From a virus: a stretch of DNA of 31,212 bases. The DNA lies in IMG/VR virus record IMGVR_UViG_3300044302_003410, positions 1-31,212 of that record. The stretch is one strand, 5' to 3'. The position numbers were made by a program, and so were the translations under genes. The first letter of the stretch is position 1; every line of letters begins with the position of its first letter. Shown piece by piece: positions 25,390 through 30,627 of this stretch. The notes beneath the pieces were generated by a model. The model was not told the DNA's origin, searched no databases, and worked only from the letters and a program-made list of their open reading frames with translations.

Positions 25390-25472
25390 TGGTAGTGTAA
25401 CCATTTTTTAAATTTATACCAGATATTTCTGATTCTTGTTGCCATATTGTTCTCTTTGTTAATGGGACCCTC

Positions 25473-25490
25473 ACTGCTCGAATGAGCAGT
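25473..25490 (-). promoter_or_regulatory. Perfect leader hairpin
   Basis: ACTGCTC, loop of four, GAGCAGT: a perfect 7-bp stem in the predicted leader of the minus-strand cassette. No U-run follows on either strand, so it is not a standard terminator. Confidence 0.35.
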
Positions 25491-25526
25491 ATAGAGTCCA
25501 CTGGGTGAAATGAAGTTGAGAATTTA

Positions 25527-25555
25527 GTTATATGTTACAAGGCGTGACAAGTAAA
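25527..25555 (-). promoter_or_regulatory. Candidate leftward promoter of the exported cassette
   Basis: On the minus strand TTTACT (25555-25550), 17-bp spacer, TATAAC (25532-25527). The match is moderate, but the place is right: it is the only upstream gap of the six-gene minus-strand cassette. Confidence 0.35.
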
Positions 25556-25602
25556 GTTTTTTCTTGACACGATTTGCCGCAGAAATCTGCGAAATAATGT
25601 TC

Positions 25603-25631
25603 TTGTAATGTTTTGGTAAAAATGGTATAAT
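25603..25631 (+). promoter_or_regulatory. Rightward sigma70 promoter of the structured RNA and small-gene operon
   Basis: TTGTAA (25603-25608), 17-bp spacer, TATAAT (25626-25631). It has the same hexamers and spacing as the replication promoter at 12097-12125. Transcription should start near 25638, just before the folded RNA. Confidence 0.6.
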
Positions 25632-25637
25632 ACACGT

Positions 25638-25820
25638 AAATGAGGATGGTGCAACATTCTCCGAGTATGGCTGAACAACAGTCTCCAGGTTGTAAGGCAC
25701 GGCTCTCACAAGGTATGGTCGAATGACTGAGGGTGTGAGGGTTGGTACTGAAGTACTTGTTAGCATAGGAAATGTTGACTGGACGGGAAAAGGTTGGGGG
25801 TAGTCAAAGAACCCCCCTAC
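25638..25820 (+). ncRNA. Structured RNA of unknown class (small RNA or leader)
   Basis: Directly after a strong promoter, the RNA can fold into nested helices. P1 is CAACATT (25652-25658) with AATGTTG (25771-25777). P2 is 25666-25674 with 25760-25767, 8 pairs with one bulged G. P3 is ACAAC/GTTGT (25675-25693). P4 is a 6-bp core CTCACA/TGTGAG (25705-25739), extendable by G-U pairs and topped by GGTC/GACT. P5 is GTAC-TGAA-GTAC (25745-25756). A GGGGGT/ACCCCC hairpin follows (25796-25816). No tRNA, tmRNA, RNase P, 6S or known riboswitch signature is recognised. It may be a free RNA or the leader of the gene at 25837. Confidence 0.55.
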
Positions 25821-25836
25821 TCAAAAAGAAATTATT

Positions 25837-26076
25837 ATGATGAGTCAAAAAGCAATACACACCTGGTTAAATAAATCTAACAAAGGTGATAAGATAACAT
25901 ATTACCGCGGTTACTTATGTGATCCTTTTCTACAGCCAATAGCGCCAACAAATGATCGTGATCGCGTAAAAAAATTAGGCAGCACAGTTTATTCTATGGC
26001 AGATAATGGTTTGTTATTATTAGTGCAAAAGAAACACGCTGACTTTGATTATGAATACATAGCGATACGCACATGA
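25837..26076 (+). CDS. Small phage protein (79 aa), first gene of the operon
   Basis: A soluble alpha/beta protein: KAIHTWLNKSNKGDKITYYRG at the N-terminus, a basic patch (RDRVKKLG), then LLLLVQKKH and a C-terminal strand. It has the look of a small nucleic-acid-binding or regulatory protein, but no motif proves it. ATG at 25840 is an equally good start. Its mRNA would carry the structured RNA as leader. It overlaps the next gene by ATGA. Confidence 0.65.
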   Translation: MMSQKAIHTWLNKSNKGDKITYYRGYLCDPFLQPIAPTNDRDRVKKLGSTVYSMADNGLLLLVQKKHADFDYEYIAIRT

Positions 26077-26180
26077 CCTGGACATTATTTTGGTTTTTAT
26101 TAATACCTATAAAATTGTATGTTGCTTTTTATTTATTGATATGGGTGTATAAAATATTTTTATACATGATAGGGTTATGA
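26073..26180 (+). CDS. Membrane microprotein (35 aa)
   Basis: ATG overlaps the previous stop (ATGA), and the stop in turn overlaps the next start (ATGA). The product is almost wholly hydrophobic with aromatic residues (LFWFLLIPIKLYVAFYLLIW), one or two tight membrane helices. The coupling on both sides argues that it is translated. Function unknown. Confidence 0.5.
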   Translation: MTWTLFWFLLIPIKLYVAFYLLIWVYKIFLYMIGL

Positions 26181-26353
26181 GTGGTCCAATAATTAAAATG
26201 GTTAGTGTGCACGATGAACTAAAACGTGCACGTGATGCATTTTATGATGCTATGTTTAGAGAAAACGAAGAAGAAATGTGTGCAGCAAATAATGCTGTAG
26301 GTTATTATGAATCAATGGACGGCACGTCTTGTCCAGAGTACCCAGGATTTTAA
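26177..26353 (+). CDS. Small acidic protein (58 aa)
   Basis: Coupled by ATGA to the microprotein before it and followed immediately by the next ATG. Helical N-terminal half (VHDELKRARDAFYDAMF), then an acidic stretch and a C-terminus with Cys and Pro. Soluble, no known motif. Function unknown. Confidence 0.5.
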   Translation: MSGPIIKMVSVHDELKRARDAFYDAMFRENEEEMCAANNAVGYYESMDGTSCPEYPGF

Positions 26354-26434
26354 ATGGAAGAAAAACTTATAATAATGCTTGGTTGTATTGTTGTTGTTAT
26401 ATTTATGTTATTATTTAATGAGCGATTATTATGA
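26354..26434 (+). CDS. Membrane microprotein (26 aa)
   Basis: Starts right after the previous stop and ends with ATGA overlap onto the next gene. One hydrophobic helix (IIMLGCIVVVIFMLLF) between a charged start and an Arg-containing end. The coupling pattern is the main support, since 26 residues alone would not be convincing. Confidence 0.4.
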   Translation: MEEKLIIMLGCIVVVIFMLLFNERLL

Positions 26435-26883
26435 AGAAAAAATTAAATACACCGGAAGAAAAAAAGCATGCTGAATTACGTGATGCTATAATAAAAGAAC
26501 GTCCACAAGAATGGGACCATATACAAAAAGAACGACAAAAAATACGTGATGCAAGAGCTGAGGTAGCGTTGGCGGAAGCAGAATCAAATCCTACTGACCC
26601 TACAGTAACATTTACACAGCCTGTGGAAGGTACATCAATTGGTGGCATGAAGTCATTCCATGTAGAAAAAGGCGAAGAAAAGCATACATACCAAATTACA
26701 ACGAAACGTGAGATAACATTTAGTTACATGATTCGTGCAAAGAATGAAGAAGATGCCATGATTAGAACGTTATCCTTTGTTAGTAAAGATGGCAGTGGGC
26801 AACGAGAGGATCTTAAAAGACCCATGTATAATAGTAAACCTATGATACGTGAGTGGATAGAAAAAATAACTAAGCTTAGTTAA
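26431..26883 (+). CDS. Hypothetical phage protein (150 aa)
   Basis: A charged helical N-terminal half (residues 1-50, rich in Lys, Glu, Arg and Ala) and a beta-rich C-terminal half (HTYQITTKREITFSYMIRAK). Soluble, no recognised domain. Its start overlaps the previous microprotein's stop, and the next gene starts directly after its own stop without a ribosome site of its own, so translation is probably coupled. Confidence 0.65.
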   Translation: MKKKLNTPEEKKHAELRDAIIKERPQEWDHIQKERQKIRDARAEVALAEAESNPTDPTVTFTQPVEGTSIGGMKSFHVEKGEEKHTYQITTKREITFSYMIRAKNEEDAMIRTLSFVSKDGSGQREDLKRPMYNSKPMIREWIEKITKLS

Positions 26884-27162
26884 ATGGACATTAACAATGT
26901 GCCAATGGTGCGTGTAACGTGGATGGATGCCCGTGACACAGAGACTGGGTGGATTGATATAAAAGATATTATGGCTGCACCTTTAGCGACATGCCAAGAG
27001 GTTGGGTGGATGACAGTTAATAATGATGAAAAGATAGTGATCATGCGTTCGTGGTGCTTGGACCGGGACGATAACCATGGGGGTGGTGCTATTGCTATTC
27101 CAAAAGGATGGATAAAAAAGATAGAATATTTGAGGGTAACACATGCAGACGTACGAGATTAA
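26884..27162 (+). CDS. Conserved-type phage protein (92 aa)
   Basis: VRVTWMDARDTETGWIDI, CQEVGWMTVNNDEK and AIAIPKGWIKKIEYL form a small beta-barrel-like pattern. I recognise this type from many unrelated phages (V-x-W-x-D-A-x-D, then C-x-x-V-G-W, then IPKGWI), but its role is not known to me. It overlaps the next gene by 20 bp. Confidence 0.7.
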   Translation: MDINNVPMVRVTWMDARDTETGWIDIKDIMAAPLATCQEVGWMTVNNDEKIVIMRSWCLDRDDNHGGGAIAIPKGWIKKIEYLRVTHADVRD

Positions 27163-27538
27163 TTTATGGAAAGACAAAGTAATAGTAGAGAAGATAGTAA
27201 AGCAATTTGAAAGTGATGATAAAGTATTGGAATATATAACTAATAATTTTGACACCAGTCCTACACCAGAGTATCCAAGTTTAGATCCTACAAGAGGATA
27301 TGTAAGGCCAAAGGCATCTGAATACACAATTACGTGGGCAAAAATAAACACGTATGTGCGTAAGAAAGGGCCAAAAAGAATACAACTTACAGAAGAGGAA
27401 AAAGAAATACAAAAGACACTAGAAAGATCTATTACAAAAGAAGCTATAGATGAGTGGGGTGCAGAAGAAATGTTAAATACAGTTAGGAAAGACTATTGGA
27501 GTCACCCAGATGCAAAAGGATTAGAAGAAAAAAGGTAA
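27143..27538 (+). CDS. Hypothetical phage protein (131 aa)
   Basis: Soluble, charged, mostly helical; the last 50 residues are rich in Glu and Lys (LTEEEKEIQKTLERSI). GAGGG about 6 nt before the ATG, which lies within the previous gene. The stop overlaps the next start (TAATG). No motif recognised. Confidence 0.6.
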   Translation: MQTYEINLWKDKVIVEKIVKQFESDDKVLEYITNNFDTSPTPEYPSLDPTRGYVRPKASEYTITWAKINTYVRKKGPKRIQLTEEEKEIQKTLERSITKEAIDEWGAEEMLNTVRKDYWSHPDAKGLEEKR

Positions 27539-27639
27539 TGGAGTTATGGGAATTTTGGTTATTATTAATGGTGACTGTGAATACAATACAAAATCTTATT
27601 GTATTCTTTGTAGGCCGTAAGTTTAAGAAGGAAAAATAA
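27538..27639 (+). CDS. Membrane microprotein (33 aa)
   Basis: Starts on the previous gene's stop (TAATG, with AAAAAGG just upstream) and ends one base before the first operator of the LexA-like gene. One hydrophobic helix (WLLLMVTVNTIQNLIVFFVG) with a basic C-terminal tail (RKFKKEK), so the C-terminus probably faces the cytoplasm. Function unknown. Confidence 0.5.
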   Translation: MELWEFWLLLMVTVNTIQNLIVFFVGRKFKKEK

Positions 27640-27661
27640 GGTATTGGCGAGGTATTATGAG
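27640..27661 (+). promoter_or_regulatory. Operator 1: tandem GTAT-N7-GTAT site over the regulator's start
   Basis: Two direct 11-bp units, GGTATTGGCGA (27640-27650) and GGTATTATGAG (27651-27661). The second covers the ATG of the LexA-like gene at 27657, so binding here would block its own expression. Confidence 0.5.
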
Positions 27662-27878
27662 TAATAAGAAAGGATTAACACCAAAACAGATGAATTTTTT
27701 AGCTAAAATTAAGGATTTTATAGAGGCAAATGGCTATTCTCCATCGTACGAAGAGTTAAAACAAATGAATAACATGAAGTCAAAGAGTAATGTGCATGCA
27801 TACGTGCAAGCACTAAAAAAGCGCGGATATGTTGACGATATACCATATTCGAAGAGAAGTATTGTCGTATTACCATAG
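27657..27878 (+). CDS. LexA-type winged-helix DNA-binding protein without protease domain
   Basis: 73 residues that match the N-terminal domain of LexA nearly end to end: LTPKQMNFLAKIKDFIEANGYSPS, the recognition-helix region (MKSKSNVHAYVQAL), KKRGYVDD and a closing strand (RSIVVLP). The Ser-Lys autoprotease domain is absent, so it cannot be cleaved in the SOS response. It is likely a small constitutive repressor of phage genes. Tandem sites at its own start and before the terminase gene share one sequence and are the probable targets. Confidence 0.8.
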   Translation: MSNKKGLTPKQMNFLAKIKDFIEANGYSPSYEELKQMNNMKSKSNVHAYVQALKKRGYVDDIPYSKRSIVVLP

Positions 27879-27989
27879 GTATTGTATTGTGCGCTGGATG
27901 CTAAAAAGTTTTTTTGTTTTTTTATTTACCGGGATTTGCCAATACCGTAATACCTTTTGCCAATTCTCTATATGGGATAAGGGATACCA

Positions 27990-28011
27990 GGTATTACGAA
28001 GGTATTACGAG
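27990..28011 (+). promoter_or_regulatory. Operator 2: perfect tandem GTAT-N7-GTAT site upstream of the small terminase gene
   Basis: GGTATTACGAA (27990-28000) followed directly by GGTATTACGAG (28001-28011): ten identical bases at an 11-bp period, 42 bp before the terminase start. Related units occur in reverse at 27942-27954. Confidence 0.55.
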
Positions 28012-28052
28012 TTCATGGGTAAAGAGTCAAATTATTGTATTTTGGAGTTAAA

Positions 28053-28688
28053 ATGAGTGAAAAAGATATATATAACAGTAAGTTAAAGAAGATTGAAGAG
28101 AAGGTGGTTGGTAATACCATCCGTAATACTCGTGATATGGCATTAAAACACCCAAGAGGTGCTGATGGATTGACAGATAGGCAAAGAATATTTGTAGATA
28201 TATATGTTGCTAACGAAGGTAGAATAACACCAACAGAATGTGCAAGACAAGCAGGCTATAAACCTGAACGTGCTGCAACAACAGCTTCTGAGTTGTTGAA
28301 TGTAAAGAAATATCCTAAAGTGGTACAAATAGTGAACAAAAAAAGAAATGAATTGTACGAGACACACAAGGTAGAAATGAATAAACATGTGACAGAATTA
28401 GCAAGACTACGTGAGAAGGCATTACAAGACAAATCACACAGTGCTGCTATAAATGCAGAACGGTTACGAGGACAAGCTGCAGGATTGTATGTTGAGAGAA
28501 AAGAAATTAGAACAGGATCTATTGATGACATGTCTCGAGATGATGTACTAAGACAATTAAAGGAGCTAGGATTAACAGGTGAATTCAAAAAAGAGGGAGT
28601 CAACACAGTCTTATCGGTCGAAGAGAAATCCGATAGCGAAGGACCTAAAGACATCACGCCAGTATCATCAGAGAGTCAAGAAGAGTAA
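28053..28688 (+). CDS. terS: Terminase small subunit
   Basis: 211 residues. LTDRQRIFVDIYVANEGRITPTECARQAGYKP followed by ATTASELLNVKKYPKVVQIV is the helix-turn-helix and following helix of the Terminase_2 family. The central part is a helical oligomerisation region and the C-terminal ~60 residues are acidic and disordered. The protein recognises phage DNA for packaging. ATG at 28053 has GGAG 7 nt upstream and is preferred over ATG 28035. The large subunit is not next to it; nuclease, small genes and origin-like DNA follow. Confidence 0.85.
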   Translation: MSEKDIYNSKLKKIEEKVVGNTIRNTRDMALKHPRGADGLTDRQRIFVDIYVANEGRITPTECARQAGYKPERAATTASELLNVKKYPKVVQIVNKKRNELYETHKVEMNKHVTELARLREKALQDKSHSAAINAERLRGQAAGLYVERKEIRTGSIDDMSRDDVLRQLKELGLTGEFKKEGVNTVLSVEEKSDSEGPKDITPVSSESQEE

Positions 28689-28696
28689 GAAAAGTT

Positions 28697-29149
28697 ATGA
28701 CCGCAAAGACGGAAACAAACTTTTGGAAGAGTTTAAAGACATGTTTAAGCGATGGTAATTTTGTTGTGTCTCGTATTGAGTCCTACGTTACGCCAGGTTT
28801 CCCAGATTGCGTAGTATTTCATAAAGACACAGGATTTTTTACGCTTGAATTAAAGGTGCTTAAACGTAATAAAAATGGTACCGAAACGGTACTAATTTCA
28901 CCCTTACAAAATGCATGGCATGTCAAACATGGTATGCTTGGCGCACCTGTATTTATTATGGTATACGACCCAGACTCACGCACCGTAAACGTTTTTCACG
29001 GCACCGAAACTCCCAAACTCCGTCAAAAATACACCCAAGGGCCAAGGTCCTTGTGGCATGGTCCAGTAGCCCGGGCGCCCGCTGGTCTTCTGGCAGCTGT
29101 CCGAAGCTCGCAAACTCCCAAACTCCAACAAAACCGCCAAAAAATATAG
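28697..29149 (+). CDS. VRR-NUC-like PD-(D/E)XK nuclease with repeat-derived C-terminus
   Basis: 150 residues. Residues ~25-95 carry the nuclease motifs: Glu28, GFPDCVV (Pro36-Asp37), TLELKV (Glu51-x-Lys53) and SPLQNAWHVKH (Gln71), as in VRR-NUC nucleases. The fold seems complete near residue 100. The remaining ~48 residues are read from two copies of the repeat element (both giving TPKL-Q/R) and are basic, Pro/Ala-rich and probably disordered. It may process replication or packaging intermediates. Confidence 0.75.
   Translation: MTAKTETNFWKSLKTCLSDGNFVVSRIESYVTPGFPDCVVFHKDTGFFTLELKVLKRNKNGTETVLISPLQNAWHVKHGMLGAPVFIMVYDPDSRTVNVFHGTETPKLRQKYTQGPRSLWHGPVARAPAGLLAAVRSSQTPKLQQNRQKI
29007..29081 (+). 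repeat. 75-nt element, copy 1
   Basis: Left end AAACTCCCAAACTCC (29007-29021), right end CCCGGGCGCCCG (29070-29081). In between, GGGCCA can pair with TGGTCC. It lies inside the nuclease gene's 3' part. Confidence 0.6.
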
Positions 29150-29179
29150 TTGATGTCTTCCATCAGTTGACCAGGGCCC
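29111..29179 (+). repeat. 75-nt element, copy 2 (diverged right end)
   Basis: Left end CAAACTCCCAAACTCC (29111-29126) is perfect. The right end is GGGCCC (29174-29179) instead of CCCGGG. A TGATG/CATCA hairpin lies between. It spans the nuclease gene's stop codon. Confidence 0.5.
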
Positions 29180-29209
29180 AGCTGCGCAGCAGGATGGTAA
29201 CTTCTGCCA

Positions 29210-29238
29210 TTGACATGTGGATAACTTTCTGCTATAAT
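29210..29238 (+). promoter_or_regulatory. Perfect consensus sigma70 promoter with a DnaA box in its spacer
   Basis: TTGACA (29210-29215), 17-bp spacer, TATAAT (29233-29238), identical to consensus in both hexamers. The spacer begins with TGTGGATAA. It drives the small gene at 29270. Confidence 0.75.
29216..29224 (-). promoter_or_regulatory. DnaA box 1
   Basis: TGTGGATAA, the exact complement of the strong DnaA box TTATCCACA, placed inside a promoter spacer. Confidence 0.6.
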
Positions 29239-29269
29239 AGGACTTAGAATTAGAAACAAAGGAGTTATC

Positions 29270-29482
29270 ATGGTATTACCAGAAGATAAATACGATCCAA
29301 TAGTGGATGCGTTAAATAGAATCAACGAATCATTAGAAGAACAAAACGATACCTTGCGAAAGATATCACAGCACTATGATAGTGTTGTTCCTGTAATGAA
29401 GCGAAATGCTGATAGAGTCGATGAGGCACATTCAGATAACAGAAGTACATTGGACAAGATGTACGAGGTGTTTAGCAACTGA
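29270..29482 (+). CDS. Small coiled-coil-like protein (70 aa)
   Basis: An acidic, fully helical protein (DALNRINESLEEQNDTLRKISQ) with heptad character in the first half; no membrane segment. AAAGGAG stands 8 nt before the ATG, and the perfect promoter at 29210-29238 gives a leader of about 25 nt, so this should be a highly expressed early gene. It sits among DnaA boxes. A regulatory or DNA-associated role is possible but not shown. Confidence 0.7.
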   Translation: MVLPEDKYDPIVDALNRINESLEEQNDTLRKISQHYDSVVPVMKRNADRVDEAHSDNRSTLDKMYEVFSN

Positions 29483-29490
29483 AAGTAGGC

Positions 29491-29565
29491 AAACTCCCAA
29501 ACTCCGATGAATATCTCCCTCGCCTATAGGTGGGGGTGATATGGTGTCATTGTAGCCCGGGCGCG
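29491..29565 (+). repeat. 75-nt element, copy 3
   Basis: AAACTCCCAAACTCC (29491-29505), then a long hairpin (ATATC ... GATAT, about 13 pairs), then CCCGGGCGCG (29556-29565). It begins just after the stop of the gene at 29270. Confidence 0.6.
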
Positions 29566-29832
29566 ATCCCGTTAACCTAAAAAGTTTTTTCGTGGTTTTC
29601 CGCCATTATTTTTCGAAGCATGACTGTTGACAGACGCTTCCAGATGGGATACACCTGAAGATAGAATGAGAAAGAGAGGTAAATATGGACTGACTAATGC
29701 TACTTATACCTGTAAAATTGGCGGTTTTCTGCCTTTTGGCATGGTACATATTAATATACTAAACAGCTGCGTAGCTGCAGCAGGAGATGCAGGTACTGCT
29801 GGTCAGTAGCTGCCAGGCAGCAGGAGCTGCTG

Positions 29833-29909
29833 CAAACTCCAAACTCCTGGAACAACCAACCAGCATAATGTTGGCTGGTTGTCGACTAACTACACCGGGC
29901 GCGCCGGGG
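29833..29909 (+). repeat. 75-nt element, copy 4
   Basis: CAAACTCCAAACTCC (one C fewer) at 29833-29847, then a hairpin with AACCAGC/GCTGGTT stem, then CCGGGCGCGCCGGGG at 29895-29909. Confidence 0.55.
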
Positions 29910-29976
29910 AACTGCTGAGTTATGATATATTATAATAGAAAGACATGGTTTGGTACTGCACAGTATAAGAATTGGG

Positions 29977-29985
29977 TTATCCACA
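29977..29985 (+). promoter_or_regulatory. DnaA box 2
   Basis: TTATCCACA, exact consensus, close to the AT-rich stretch at 29917-29940 that could serve as an unwinding element. Confidence 0.6.
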
Positions 29986-30003
29986 AGATATTTGTTAATG
30001 TCC

Positions 30004-30032
30004 TTGGACGACCGACCTTGGTGTGGTATAAT
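30004..30032 (+). promoter_or_regulatory. Sigma70 promoter in the non-coding region
   Basis: TTGGAC (30004-30009), 17-bp spacer, TATAAT (30027-30032). No gene follows within 300 bp; it reads into a foldable sequence. Confidence 0.55.
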
Positions 30033-30038
30033 AAGAAT

Positions 30039-30156
30039 AGTTAACTAAGAGGCATGGTAGTTATATCTGTAAGCCCTCGCAAAAAAGGGAAGTCGTGAAC
30101 ACTAACCTAGAGTTAGTGGGGAAACTTCTAAGAATACCTAAAGCCTTCTTCCCTTA
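30039..30156 (+). ncRNA. Candidate small RNA with two alternative folds
   Basis: Predicted transcript from the promoter at 30004-30032. A perfect hairpin CACTAAC-CTAGA-GTTAGTG (30100-30118) is enclosed either by AAGGGAAG/CTTCCCTT (30085-30092 with 30148-30155) or by the shorter GAAGT/ACTTC (30089-30093 with 30124-30128). These two cannot form together. No protein gene of useful size is present. It ends at repeat copy 5. Type unknown. Confidence 0.4.
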
Positions 30157-30227
30157 AAACTCCCAAGCTCCCTAACAACCAACACAACTAGTAGCTGAAG
30201 CTCCCACGTTTATACACCGGGCGCCCG
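30157..30227 (+). repeat. 75-nt element, copy 5
   Basis: AAACTCCCAAGCTCC (30157-30171, one change) to CCGGGCGCCCG (30217-30227). The 12 bases TACACCGGGCGC at the right end are identical to copy 4. Confidence 0.55.
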
Positions 30228-30277
30228 CTTCCTTCCCATCTTCATCCATTCACATCTGCCATCTCGCTACCAGTTAT

Positions 30278-30300
30278 TTGCCCGGGTGCGACAATTTGTC
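30278..30300 (+). repeat. TTGCCCGGGTG repeat, copy A
   Basis: TTTGCCCGGGTGCGACAAT followed by TTG; a close copy lies at 31088-31110. The two share TTGCCCGGGTG, GACAAT and TG at the same spacing. Here GACAATTTGTC is also a short palindrome. Confidence 0.5.
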
Positions 30301-30360
30301 ATCTTATTATTGTCTTATTTATGTGCATAGTGGTAGGTTAATAAATAGAAAGAGAAAGAT

Positions 30361-30627
30361 ATGACTAAGAATCAATTTAAAGATATTGTTAAACGTGGTT
30401 TCTTTAGCTGTAAGTGGAGAAAGAACAACGGACAAATAGGACACATCAAACTAGGTGTACTTGGTAAACTTGGATATAGATTTACCCAAGAAAAGAAAGT
30501 GACTGAACACCCTAACTATGTATTAGTATTTAAGATTAATAGTAGAGCTAAAGAGGGGTTTCAACGTTGGGCTAATGTCAATCCTAATACTGTATTTGAG
30601 ATTAGCGGAAAGAGTTATCCACAATGA
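30361..30627 (+). CDS. Hypothetical phage protein (88 aa), basic
   Basis: A basic, beta-rich small protein (CKWRKNNGQIGHIKLGVLGKLGYRF; YVLVFKINSRAKEGFQRW) that could bind nucleic acid. AGAAAGA stands before the ATG. The stop overlaps the next microprotein's start by ATGA. A DnaA box lies in its last codons. No family recognised. Confidence 0.65.
   Translation: MTKNQFKDIVKRGFFSCKWRKNNGQIGHIKLGVLGKLGYRFTQEKKVTEHPNYVLVFKINSRAKEGFQRWANVNPNTVFEISGKSYPQ
30615..30623 (+). promoter_or_regulatory. DnaA box 3
   Basis: TTATCCACA, exact consensus, within the last codons of the gene at 30361. Confidence 0.5.

Larger units (their letters stand above)
25361..25836. other. Divergent control region without protein genes
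   Basis: A 476-bp stretch between the minus-strand exported cassette and the plus-strand small-gene operon. It holds two leader hairpins of the leftward transcript, a candidate leftward promoter (25527-25555), an inverted repeat CGCAG-AAAT-CTGCG (25578-25591), a strong rightward promoter (25603-25631) and the structured RNA sequence. Open frames crossing it lack ribosome sites and are not called. Confidence 0.6.
29483..30360. other. Hairpin-rich, locally GC-rich region, candidate replication origin
   Basis: 878 bp without a convincing gene in an otherwise fully coding window. It contains element copies 3-5, a DnaA box (29977-29985), a cluster of CAGC/GCTG hairpins (29765-29835, including GCAGCAG-GAG-CTGCTGC), a promoter and small-RNA candidate (30004-30156), and an AT-rich stretch (29917-29940). 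Together with flanking DnaA boxes at 29216, 30615 and 31119-31138 it looks like an origin region. Confidence 0.5.

Noticed and set aside
25564-25592. TTGACA at 25564 as an additional promoter
   Set aside because: No acceptable -10 at 16-18 bp; the bases there are part of the CGCAG inverted repeat.
25524-25766. Minus-strand frame over the control region and structured RNA
   Set aside because: No ribosome site, crosses promoter and paired RNA elements, unlikely composition.
25638-25820. tRNA, tmRNA, RNase P RNA or group I intron
   Set aside because: No TpsiC-loop sequence, no tmRNA tag frame or RNase P core words, no intron core; the helices do not match those shapes.
27829-28056. Plus-strand frame between the LexA-like gene and terS
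   Set aside because: Starts inside the LexA-like gene, no ribosome site, and covers the T-rich and operator region.
29023-29325. Minus-strand frame opposite the nuclease gene
   Set aside because: Antisense to a gene with clear nuclease motifs and across a perfect promoter.
29624-29655. TTGACA in the non-coding region as a promoter
   Set aside because: Only GATACA/TACACC-like sequences at the right distance; too poor a -10.
29697-29762. Hydrophobic 21-aa frame (LLIPVKLAVFCLLAWYILIY)
   Set aside because: Resembles the other microproteins, but the nearest ribosome site serves a two-codon frame at 29685 and no neighbouring gene couples to it. Left uncalled.
29627-29809. Plus-strand 60-aa frame with TTG start
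   Set aside because: No ribosome site, and the last part reads the CAGC/GCTG hairpin cluster as Ala/Gly; probably chance.
29007-30227. CRISPR array or integron attC series
   Set aside because: Copies are irregularly spaced with genes between them, and the two ends of each copy are not complementary as attC ends must be.
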